Shown in pieces: positions 24,801-32,700 of a stretch of 64,000 bases of DNA. The translations under genes and the position numbers were made by a program. Every line of letters begins with the position of its first letter. Positions within the stretch are counted from its first letter, which is position 1. The notes under the pieces were generated by a model that saw only the letters and a list, made by a program, of their open reading frames with translations, did not search any database and was not told the origin of the DNA. Location of the stretch: assembly GCA_963969365.1 (NCBI GenBank), contig OZ017751.1:992001-1056000 (forward strand), given 5' to 3'. The stretch is from Asterochloris sp. CNOR1. Lineage: Eukaryota; Chlorophyta; Trebouxiophyceae; Trebouxiales; Trebouxiaceae.

Positions 24801-27800
24801 TGACATCACTTTCCTGTTGCCTGCTGCAGTTGGTGGCCGCAGACGCTCGGGGCGAGAAGGCTGTCAGGGCCCACCCTGCAGCAGACATGTGGTCCCTGGG
24901 TGTGATGGCCTTCGAGATGTTTGCTGGGTGAGCACTGCACGAGACTGCTGTGTCTGGATGGGGCTTGCCATCGTCTGTCAGGTGGCCCTTGCTGAGTTTA
25001 CAGTGGCGTGCATGGTTTGAGGATGCGCTGTCCTTGCAGTCTGTTGCCATGCTGACCTTCCAGGCTGATCCGTTTACCAGTTTTGTGGGGCAATCTGCCT
25101 ACAGCCATCAGCACCTCGCACCGCCTGGCCTATGTGTGCACATCAACTCTGAGCACAACAGCTGCACATGCCTGCAATGATTGCTGCCACCCAGAGGGAA
25201 TCATGGAAATCACTTGAACTCACCCGCCCACCCACCCATTGAGCGCTATATCCAACAGAAGACCACCTGTTGTGTGCAGGGAGCCTCTGTTCCCTGCGCG
25301 CTACCGCGATGAGGACCTTGTGGCCATGCTGCTGGGGTACAAGCCCCTGCCCTGGGAGGCCAACCCCAACCTGCTGTTCCAGGTCATCCACTCTGCCACC
25401 GCCTGCCGCCTCATCCGCCACCTCCTCAGGTGAGAGGCGCAACAACAACTTATGATCTTGACTGCTCCCTCGCTGGCTATACCTTGACCCTGGAATCTGT
25501 CCTGGGACAGGACGGTCTGCTGCTCTTCCTACAATGCAGAGCAGCGCTTTTAAGCCCAGCCTGCAGTGCATTTACCTTCCCTGCATCTCTCTTTGCCCCT
25601 CATGTTTGCACCACAGGGCCGGCTGAGTGCTGTGTGCACGAGCCATGTGTGAGACTACTGACAGCATCGCAGCATGCTGACACAGATGTCAACCAACTGC
25701 AGTGACCAGCTGCAGGCTGTGCCAGGTCACAGCCGCCCACTCTCAAGCTGGCACAGGCAGCCACTGCTCACATCTTTGCTGCTCCATGCTGCAGGCGGCG
25801 GCCACAGGAGCGCTGGAGCATCGATGCTGTCATGGAGAGCGCCATGTTCAAGACAGGGGACCACCTGCTGCAGCGGCTGCAGGCCACGCAGGCACGGCAG
25901 GCTGCCAGGCGGGAGCAGCGCCCAAGCCAGTACTCCCTGCAGGTAGAGACCGTGTCAAACTGCCTGTGGTCAAATTCGCGAGCAGCCGCAGTTTGCCAGA
26001 CTGTCTGCACCCCGCAGCCCAGCTCAGTTGGGAGCTGCATGCTATGTGAGGGCGCACGTGGCCAGGCAGCATGCCTGCACCTGGCTTAGCACACAGCTTA
26101 CTGCCAGGCTGTCCACTGGGCTCCTGAGATGGCCAGCCTGCAGGCTGGCCACACGCTGCATGCTACCCTGCACTAAATATTCTTACTGCTGTGCAAGCAC
26201 CGATTTAGCAGCAGCTGCAGCGGGAGGCTGTGCCTGGTGACCGCTCTCATCCCACTTCTGCCGCTCACCAGCCTCATCAACTTATTGTGCATCAACCCCT
26301 GCACCTGCAGCAGCAGGCTGCTTCTCATCACTGCCACTCACCAGCTCCCTGCCACCGTGCCTGCAGGAGCTGCCCTTGAGCTCCATCAAGGACCTTTCGC
26401 GGGGCAGCGCAATGATGGTCTGCATCCGCTTCGAGGAGGTGGTCTCTCGCGGCGCCGGGGCAGCAGTGGCGCTGTTTAGCAACGCTGTCATCCGCGAAAT
26501 GTACAAGACGCGCATCCTGGCAGTCAAGGTGAGTGCCTGCCCTCAGGGTTGGGCGTGATGTGTTGCCTTTTGGCAGGGTCTGGCACTTGCTGTCACTTCA
26601 ATGCCCTGAATACTCTTTCGAGAATCGGTGGGGCTGCCAGAACACCTTTTGCGGCTTACTGCCCCTGTTCCTGCTGGCCTCGTAAGGCGAGTGAGCACAC
26701 AGCGCAGTGCTCCTTGCTAGCCACCAAAACAGCATTTAGTCAGCCATTTGTGCCATTGTCGCCCCTGAGCCTGCCCTGCGCTCATCAGCAATGGCAGGCT
26801 CGCCCTGCCGCCCACCCCAGCTGCTCCCTATTGCTGCAGGAGGCCCCCATGTCGCAGTCCAGCAACAACACAGACGACCCCCTGTTCATCATGCACATCG
26901 GGGCCACCTACGCAGTGCGCATCAGTGTCCTGCACGGCAGCAACCAGGGTTTGATGGCGCTGCCGGTGCAGTGCGTGGCGCTGATTCGCATGCAGGGCGG
27001 GCGGGGGAATGACGCCCAAGACCTGGAGGTAGCCCCTGCTGAGCTGCTGCTGCCGCTGCTGATGTGGGGACATGTCATCGTGGTGCTGTTGCTGTAGTTT
27101 TGCTGCACTTGATGGCTATGTGCACAAGATTGGTGCTGAGGACTGGCAGGCGGCAGTTGCGTGCTGCCTGACATGATCTCCTGCTTCATTGAAGCCATCA
27201 TGCTGCTTGTGGAGTCATGAGCCCCTGCTGCTGTCGGCACATCATCCTGGGGGCCTGCACAGCAGCGCTGCACCTGCTGCACCCACTGAGATGATTTGGA
27301 GTGTGGCGGCTGCCCAGTAGGCTGGATTGCTGCTTTTGTCTGCAAGGGCGGCACCCACCTGCTCTGCTAACCCCCTGCAGGTCAACCACTGGTCTGACAA
27401 CCTGGGCAAGTGGGAGGGCTTTGCCATCTGGGACACAGCCACACACTCGCAACCGCTGGCCGACAGGCCAGCCCAGCAGATCAAGGCAGACCTTACGCTG
27501 AAGTTCAAGATGCGGGTAAGTGGTGGCTGCCGTATAGTTTCTTCACCATGTACTTTCACATCACTGTCCAGTCACTCAATTCATTCCAGCTGGGTCACCC
27601 AGGCGCTGTGCCACTGCCATAGACAGCCAAACTTTCTCCAACTTGGTCCTCGGTCTGTGCCAAAGAGGGGCTGGGCCTGGCAACCCTGACTAGCCCAGCA
27701 ACATCTTGCAAATGATGGTGGATGTGGCACACTTTGTAGTCCTTGCCATGCGCAGGCCCCATACCTGGCTGATACATCTGGTGCTTTCCTTGTTATGCAG

Positions 27801-28610
27801 GGCAGCTATCATCAGAAGCCCTGCACCGTGCCTTGTGCTGGGTTCTCCGGCTGCCTGTCAGACTTTAATTCTAATGGCTGCAGAGCAGGTGGTGGGATCA
27901 CCCTCAAGTACTGCCTGTGCCTAGCTCTGCTGGCTGTTCTTCAGACTACATTCTCAATGATGCAGGGCAGCGATGAGGTGGTGGAGATGAACAAGTCTAT
28001 CCGCCTCAAGATGTTCCTGCCTAGCCAGCGGCTGCACGTGGTCTACCCCCACCAGCGCAGCCAGGAATTCTTCACAAACACGCCAGGGCAAGCAGGGCTG
28101 CCTCATCTCTTGGTGCTGGTGCAACTGGAGCTCTGCGCTGTAGTGCTCAGCTGGAATTGCTGGCCTTGGCCTTGGCTTTGATTGCTTATCACACCTGGCT
28201 GGCCTGTGCCTGTGTGGACGGCTAGGGGTGCTGAATGCCATGGCGTCCTGCACCCTGGTGCAGGACCGGGGCAGCCAGTGCTGTCAGCTTCAGCATGGCC
28301 CCCTGCTGTGCTGCAACCTTCTGAAAGCCCTGTGTGCCTGCTTCAGCCCTGCCCGAGTGCACTGCAGCTGAGCAGTACATGGCCCTGCAGGTGGGTGCAG
28401 CGGGCGGCTCGCGGCGCTGTGTCCTTTGTGCGCGTGGTGCGCAATGGGCCCAGCACCCCTCGCGGCAGCCCCTCAAGCACTCCCCGTGCCGGCAGCAATC
28501 CCCGCGGCAGTGTCTCGCGCAGTAACTCAGTGACCTCCTTAGGTGAGGCTGCTGGCAGCAACCCTCGTGGCGGCATCTCGCGCAGCAACTCCATCACCTC
28601 CTTCAAATGA
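3769..28610 (+). CDS. giant mucin-like receptor kinase (about 54 exons)
   Basis: Proposed single-pass surface receptor. The order is: signal peptide (exon 3769-3892); Thr/Pro/Ala/Ser-rich ectodomain of about 1,000 residues; three copies of a 130-residue module separated by Ala-Pro linkers; transmembrane helix (exon 15840-16106); about 1,200 residues of low-complexity cytoplasmic linker (16345-22484); protein kinase (23207-25942); C-terminal domain of unknown type (26367-28087); and a Ser-rich tail ending at stop 28608-28610. I found no break: splice phase agrees across almost every exon junction, including the junction after the transmembrane exon and that into the kinase. A few ectodomain exons (around 4010, 5400-5800 and 6665-6890) have uncertain edges. 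Total length is roughly 3,200-3,300 residues. The alternative is two adjacent genes, a surface glycoprotein and a cytoplasmic kinase, that happen to be phase-compatible. Ligand and substrates are unknown. Confidence 0.7.
6162..6287 (+). repeat. 54-bp tandem repeat coding an 18-residue mucin unit
   Basis: Within one exon the sequence starting GTGCCTACAACAACTGCTGC at 6176 recurs at 6230 almost unchanged, giving two in-frame units of Pro-Val-Pro-Thr-Thr-Thr-Ala-Ala-Pro-Ser-Thr-Thr and flanking residues. A similar short in-frame repeat, 33 bp, occurs in exon 7536-7631 (Thr-Ala-Pro-Pro-Thr-Pro-Pro-Pro units). Both expand the glycosylatable stalk without disturbing frame. Confidence 0.85.
6811..7380 (+). 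repeat. tandem exon duplication, 310-bp period; second copy broken
   Basis: The block from 6811 (CTGCAGCATG) through the exon 6891-7043 and its donor reappears from 7121. Matching landmarks are the CTGCAGCATG start, GAGCTGGTGG before the acceptor, TGATGTGCAGAG at the acceptor, ACCAGCCCGCCAGCC, TGCAAGA, CAATGGCCAT and the AGGTCT donor. Copy 1 is an open phase 1-1 exon. Copy 2 (7196-7355) has indels that change its length modulo three, and the incoming frame hits TGA near 7285, so it reads as a pseudo-exon that must be skipped. Confidence 0.75.
10500..11404 (+). other. ectodomain module A (three exons)
   Basis: Exons 10500-10618, 10844-11054 and 11316-11404. The first ends a Pro-Ala linker and starts a strand-like segment Leu-Val-Phe-Arg-Ala-Val-Pro, followed by a helix-like Asp-Thr-Val-Ser-Ser-Ile-Ile. 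The second contains Gly-Arg-His-Leu-Leu-Gln-Gln, then a hydrophobic strand, Leu-Pro-Pro-Gly-Val, and a helix ending Leu-Gln-Gln-Ala-Ser with Gly-Thr-Gly-Glu-Gly. The third gives Ser-Ser-Leu-Arg-Leu-Ile-Ser-Ala-Asn-Gly-Ile. Splice phases are 1, 1, 2, 1. Modules B and C share this exon plan. The fold is not one I recognise. Confidence 0.75.
11554..12330 (+). other. Ala-Pro linker exons between modules A and B
   Basis: Four short phase 1-1 exons: 11554-11652, 11803-11850, 11936-12010 and 12271-12330. Each encodes Ala-Pro-Ala-Pro runs and ends in Pro-Gly or Ala-Pro-Gly at the donor. They look like near-interchangeable copies of one linker exon and probably form a stiff spacer. Confidence 0.7.
12710..13737 (+). 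other. ectodomain module B (three exons)
   Basis: Exons 12710-12844, 13097-13292 and 13649-13737 repeat the plan of module A: Ala-Leu-Val-Leu-Arg-Ala-Thr, then Arg-His-Leu-Leu-Gln-Ser-Ser and Leu-Pro-Ala-Gly-Val-Asp-Val, Leu-Gln-Gln-Ala-Ser, Gly-Thr-Gly-Gln-Leu, and finally Ser-Ser-Leu-Arg-Leu-Ile-Ser-Val-Asn-Gly. Splice phases match module A. Two Asn-x-Ser/Thr sequons (Asn-Leu-Thr and Asn-Ala-Thr) lie in the first exon. A further Ala-Pro/Gln linker exon, 13935-14093, follows. Confidence 0.75.
14320..15470 (+). other. ectodomain module C (three exons)
   Basis: Exons 14320-14469, 14929-15127 and 15349-15470. They give Ser-Leu-Val-Leu-Arg-Ala-Val-Pro, Arg-Arg-Leu-Leu-Gln-Ser-Ser, Leu-Pro-Pro-Asn-Tyr-Asn-Leu, Leu-Glu-Gln-Ala-Ser, Gly-Thr-Gly-Gln-Leu-Leu-Gln, then Leu-Gln-Val-Val-Ser-Ile-Asn-Gly. 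It is the membrane-proximal copy. Its last exon continues into a Ser/Thr stalk and Gly-Ala-Ile-Val-Gly-Gly, leading straight into the transmembrane exon. Confidence 0.75.
15840..16106 (+). other. transmembrane and juxtamembrane exon
   Basis: The exon opens Val-Val-Gly-Gly-Ile-Val-Ala-Ala-Ala-Val-Leu-Ala-Val-Val-Ala-Phe-Phe-Val-Ile, a single membrane helix. A strong stop-transfer follows at once (Arg-Arg-Tyr-Arg-Arg-Ser-Arg), as expected for a type I protein with a cytosolic C-terminus. The rest is a basic, Ser-rich juxtamembrane region. It ends at a GTGAGT donor after one base of a codon, in phase with the next exon at 16345. Confidence 0.85.
16628..16724 (+). repeat. imperfect 9-bp repeat coding Gln-Gln-Ala
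   Basis: A run of CAG-CAG-GCN units codes Gln-Gln-Ala about eight times, with two Gln-Pro-Lys variants near its end. It is in frame within exon 16345-17654. Length variation between strains is likely. Confidence 0.85.
18810..19380 (+). repeat. intronic tandem repeat, about 85 bp, each unit with a 3' splice site
   Basis: The intron between exons 18665-18734 and 19351-19646 is made of diverged tandem units. A landmark of the form CACTGCCCTGCAGGCC-AGC-TCCTCCAT occurs near 18992, 19082, 19167, 19249 and 19338, at spacings of 82-90 bp, with weaker copies upstream from about 18810. Unit bodies also match (GGTGCCA-GCC, TTGCTCTG, GGTCACAATG-GCCT). The last copy is the real acceptor and first codons of exon 19351, so the repeat runs into coding sequence. 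Confidence 0.75.
20205..20228 (+). repeat. (CAG)8 polyglutamine tract
   Basis: Eight uninterrupted CAG codons in exon 19845-20642 encode eight Gln in the cytoplasmic linker, between Pro-Pro and Leu-Ala-Pro. Confidence 0.95.
22083..22118 (+). repeat. 18-bp perfect tandem duplication in an intron
   Basis: GGTCTTCATTCTCTGCTT occurs twice head to tail inside the intron following exon 21899-22040. Identity is complete, so the event is recent. Confidence 0.95.
23207..25942 (+). other. protein kinase domain of the receptor (six exons)
   Basis: Exons 23207-23377, 23732-23846, 24249-24465, 24830-24927, 25280-25429 and 25795-25942; about 300 residues. Seen in order: a strand with Val-Ile-Cys-Lys-Phe (candidate ATP-binding Lys), an acidic helix with Arg-Arg-Glu-Val, hinge-like Cys-Leu-Val-Met-Glu-Lys-Gly, catalytic loop His-Gly-Asp-Leu-Arg-Pro-Ala-Asn, Val-Asp-Phe-Gly-Arg, Tyr-Ala-Ala-Pro-Glu, and Asp-Met-Trp-Ser-Leu-Gly-Val-Met. 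Catalytic Asp, metal-binding Asn and Asp, and the APE motif are all present. The glycine-rich loop is degenerate (Gly-Asn-His-Ser-Val-Val-Cys-Gly), and the Arg of His-Arg-Asp is Gly, making it a non-RD kinase. It may be active or weakly active. Confidence 0.85.
26367..28087 (+). other. C-terminal domain after the kinase, family not recognised
   Basis: Exons 26367-26528, 26840-27028, 27381-27515 and 27966-28087 give about 200 residues with the dense hydrophobic pattern of a folded domain. Landmarks are Cys-Ile-Arg-Phe-Glu-Glu-Val-Val, Phe-Ile-Met-His-Ile-Gly-Ala-Thr-Tyr, His-Trp-Ser-Asp-Asn-Leu-Gly-Lys-Trp-Glu-Gly, Leu-Lys-Phe-Lys-Met-Arg and Tyr-Pro-His-Gln-Arg-Ser-Gln-Glu-Phe-Phe. Many alternating hydrophobic residues suggest beta structure. 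It is unlike the disordered linker and matches nothing I can name. Confidence 0.65.
28088..28390 (+). other. probable GC-AG intron, last intron of the receptor gene
   Basis: Exon 27966-28087 ends in CCAGG followed by GCAAGC, with no GT donor in a suitable place. Joining to the acceptor CCCTGCAG at 28381-28390 restores frame exactly and leads into a Ser-rich tail that ends at 28610. The tail has two related copies of Ser-Asn-Pro-Arg-Gly...Ser-Arg-Ser-Asn-Ser. Confidence 0.6.
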
Positions 28611-29757
28611 CGCTGTTGATCTGCGCTGACCCACTGCTCAGCACCGCTGCATAGGCTGGTGCCAGCTAGTTGAACACAGTCCTCTTCCAGCATAGCACAA
28701 ACCCCCACACACAACATGTGGTCCATTTTGGATGACCTAGGCAATGTCAAAGATGCCCCATATCTCCTCCCTGTTGCGAACGCTGTGCCTCGCTTGTTAT
28801 ATGAACAGGCATATATGTCTTCTCAGAGTATCCCCGTTGTCATGCTCTGCTGACTTCAATTGGGGCCACAGGCTGCTCTACCCATCCTCCTTTGTGAACA
28901 ATCTTCAAGTCACTATTGACAGCCAGAACACGCGCTGCTTTTGCTGCCCACATACACTTCCTGCGCAATGGTGCACTCACCCCTGCAGCTTGGCTTTATG
29001 CAATGAAAGGCAATCCTGGTACATAAATGCACACAGTTCTCAGTCTACAATGATGAAGCATGTCAGATGATGCTGTCAGTCACGAGGGAAGCTTGCAACA
29101 AGCCAGGGGTGTTTCTCAACACTTGATTGACAGTCATTGCAAGGGTACAGGGTTCAAGACTCCAGAAGTCAAGCAGCTGCCTCTGCAGCCGCCAGGTGCA
29201 CAAAGAGCTTGCAGCAGACAGGAAAACCAGTAGACGCAATCAGTGAGCATGTTCAAGGAGTGTTCTCAAAATCTCTTGCCAGAAGACGCGACATGCATTG
29301 GTGTGCCTGATCAAGAGCGGTCATACTAGTGTTGAGGTCTGCCACCAGTCTGGCCTCTAGGGTTGCGCATGGACTGGCCACCCTGACCAGCTCGGACAGC
29401 CTGCTGCTGAGCCGAAATGGAGCCTCCCAGCCAGGCCTGTTCGTAGAAGGGAGAGTCTTCACTGCTGCTGAACCTGCACCACATCAAAGTGTACCTTTGA
29501 GTCCGCTGGAGGAGGCGGGGCCTGACTGCAACAGCAAGAGCGTGATGCTGCAGAACAAAGGGTGCCTCAAAGCAGGTGAAAGCACTGACAGACAAGAGTC
29601 TGCTTCCACATGGTGCAATGTGAGGTCTGGTGTACACAGACCCCTAAGTCAAGACTTGTCTGCGTGCAAAGTATGAGTAGTGCAGTACACAGCAGTAGGC
29701 CTGACTCAACATCGTTTTGCAAACATGTAAGAAAAGTGCGCCATGCAGCAGTGGGCC
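28611..29757. other. intergenic region between convergent genes
   Basis: About 1.15 kb between the stop codons of the receptor-kinase gene (+) and the MRL1-like gene (-). Both 3' untranslated regions should lie here. I see no exon chain on either strand, no RNA gene and no clear polyadenylation motif. Short open frames are present but have no supported splice sites. Confidence 0.5.
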
Positions 29758-32700
29758 TCACCTGTGCCGTTGCCGGGTGCGCATCCACCCCCGCAGGCGC
29801 CGGGGAAGCAGAGTCAGGCTGCCCTGAATGTTATCCTCCTCTGCCCACAGGCGCACCCGCCGCAGGACCCCTGCCACGCCCAGTGCTGCAGGCAGCAGGC
29901 AGTCAGGTTGATGCTGACCTGCATGAGGGCTCACAGGCAGCCGATGGCCCACGGCGGTGTGCAATGAGGGCTTGACAACGACTCAAATTGCACAACAGCA
30001 TTTTTGCGGAGAGGACAGGCAACATGCCGACCTCCAAACACTCCCTTACACGACAATCTTGAGCAAAACCCATGCGCCCAAAGAAGCGTCCCACTTGTGA
30101 ATCTGCAAAGATGTGCTCCAGTAGCCTGAAACGCACAGGCCTGAGCTTTCGCATCAGCTGCTCCCCTTGGACTTGCACAAGTCCCACCTGTCTTATCAGC
30201 CTCTGTGACCTTGTGCTCTGCATCCTCCTGTTCCTGAGCAGCTGCGGCTTCGGCTGGCTCAGGCAGTTCCTCCAAAGACTGGAAGGTCATGGCAGGGTTG
30301 TGCAGGTCCTCGTCATCGTCTGAGGCCACACTCTGCTGACCGGGGCCCCTGCAATCCAAGACTAGTGGCTGAATTTGTTGCGCAGCGGGACAGGCACAGA
30401 CAGCCATGCAGCAGCCATGGTGCAGCAGGAAGTGGCAGGGCTAGAACATGGCAGCAGCTGGTACAAGCAGGCTGGCTGTGATCGGTGCATGCCAGCCTGA
30501 GGGTTGAGGCAAGGCTGACCACTTTGCAAGGCACTGGTGCAGGCAGAGTCCTCTAAGCAGCCCTGCAGGGGGCTGTGCTGGCCTCCTGTGTAGCATGCAT
30601 GTCGCCCCATAAGACCGACTTCTTCCAGGCAAGTCGTTGCCACTGCATCCAGCTGAGCGCTCCTGTCTCACCTGTGCTCAGCATCAAAGCGGGCATAGGA
30701 TGGGAAGAAGATCTGAGCCTTGTCGTAGGGGGGGACCAAGAAGGTGATTGCGTGCACCTTTTTATTTTGGAAGCCTGGGGACCTGCGGTTGCCAAGAAGG
30801 GAGGCTCAGTGTGCTGCTGTGCATGCACTGCTTGCCAGAGCCTGCACGAGCACCTACCATGGCAGGTATGCAGGAGTGGCAAAGACCTGCACCGTGGACA
30901 ATCACTTCAGGGCAGGCTCCCTACTCACTTGCTGTGCGGAATGTTGCCAGCACAGCTGCTCTCAAGCGCGTCTAGCACCGTCACCACATAAGCTGACGCC
31001 ACAGTGGGTGGTAGCGACTTCAGATCCACAACGCAGGGCCTGTCCAGCCTGCAGTGCACAGAGGGGAAGCTGTGGGTGCAATCCCAGGATGTGTTTGCAG
31101 ACCCGCTTTGCCACAAACATGGCAACGCCCCAGGCCCAGCACTGCACTGAATTCTGGTAGTGGTGGGTGCATCCAAGTCAGCTTGTAGGCCCTAGAACAA
31201 GGCACTTGTGCTTTTTAGGGGCACAACACAGGGCTGCAGCATGGTAAACCAGCACCTGTCTAGCTAAAAGTGGTCAAGTGCAGCACACAAACAACAAACA
31301 GCACAGAAGACTTTCACTTGTCGCGCCTGAGCTGTTTGAGCGCAGCAACAATAGCATGAAAGAAGGCCACCTGTCCAGCCAGAGCTTTCTGGGTGCAGCA
31401 CACCAGTCAGATGTCAAAGCTTTGGGGTGTCAAAGCTTTGGGGTGCCGCACACCTGAACTTGGGGAGAACATCTTTGGAGATGGCCTCCTCCACAATGCT
31501 GACTGCCCTGTCATCAAACACCTTGCTGTTGTCGTGGGCCCACATGCCCTGGCTAGGCATCTGCAGCAGCACAGTCGTGAGTGTTTGTGACGTGGGCTTA
31601 AGACGGTCCCAACAGCAGGAGGGCATGGGGCTTCACACACCTGCAAGCAGCAGCTATGGCAGGCAAGCAACATGAGCTCTGAGGGTCAACATGGAGGACG
31701 GCATGAGGGTCATGACCTTTGGGCCTCATGGTGTACTTGCACAAAAGGACAAAGTGCACTGCCCTGGGCACACGCTGCATATTGGCAGGCATGCAGGTGC
31801 TCAATGCAGGACAGGAGACGCCTTTCAATTTCAAGGGCAAGCTGAGCCCACCAGAGTCGGTAGATCTGAAGAGAAACACGTGCAACACACATCAGATTAG
31901 CGCGAAAAGCTGCAAAGCAGTGCAAGCTTACCTGGGGACTAGCATTGCCACCAGACGCCTTGGCAGCGCGTGCACGCCGCTGCCAGGCCTCAGCCTCCGG
32001 GTTGAACGGCAGGCGCAGGCAGTTGAGCGCCTGATTCAGCATGTGCATGCGCAGGGGGTGCCCCTGGGCAAGGAAGCTGCGGTAGATATGCACCGCCCGG
32101 CTGGGCCAGTCAATGTCTTCGAGGTGCTCATGCAGCTCAGGAGCAGGGTCGCCTGTGAGGGCCTGCACAGCAGACATGTGCCCATGTGAGCAGCCGCAGG
32201 GTACTCTTGTCTGTAAGGGGCCAAAGCAGTTTGTCAGAGTAGGCGACCGCAGTGCTGTACTGGTGTGGAGCGGGCCAGGGTTGTGTGGGTGCCTTGAGAG
32301 GACAGCACAGCAGGCATGCAGCGGGTCTTGCTCATTGTGATTTGGCAGCATTGCCCTTGGCGACAAAATGCAGTGAGGCAGGTGCACTCTTGCAGGAAGA
32401 GTGCTCACAGGGAAGGCCATCAGCATCGGCAGAAGTACTGAGCAGCAGCATCCAGCCCTAGAGTAAGTTCAGACTCACTGCTCAACAGGGCCCAGCTCGT
32501 CCTGTGCTGATTTCTGCAGGGCAGGCAGGCTGCAGTGAAGGTATGCCTCACCTGCAAAAGGCGCAGGCCAGCAGGGCCCAGCTCAACCGCAATGCGAGGC
32601 ATGCTGCCCGCCTTAGGGGGGTAGCCGCCTGGGAACCATTTGAGCCGCTGCTGGTTGTAGCAGATGCGCAGCATGGGGAAGCAGTGCGCCTCCTCCAAGG

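Noticed and set aside
3769-28610. Splitting this region into a surface glycoprotein gene and a separate kinase gene
   Set aside because: No stop, promoter-sized gap or start codon with good context separates them, and exon phases agree from the membrane exon through to the kinase. Kept as an alternative in the gene entry.
29903-30223. Minus-strand frame with Arg-Phe-Arg-Leu-Leu-Glu-His-Ile-Phe that looks coding
   Set aside because: It falls in the intron between MRL1-like exons 30348-30188 and 29885-29758. Those two join exactly in phase without it, and no donor/acceptor pair would include it in frame.
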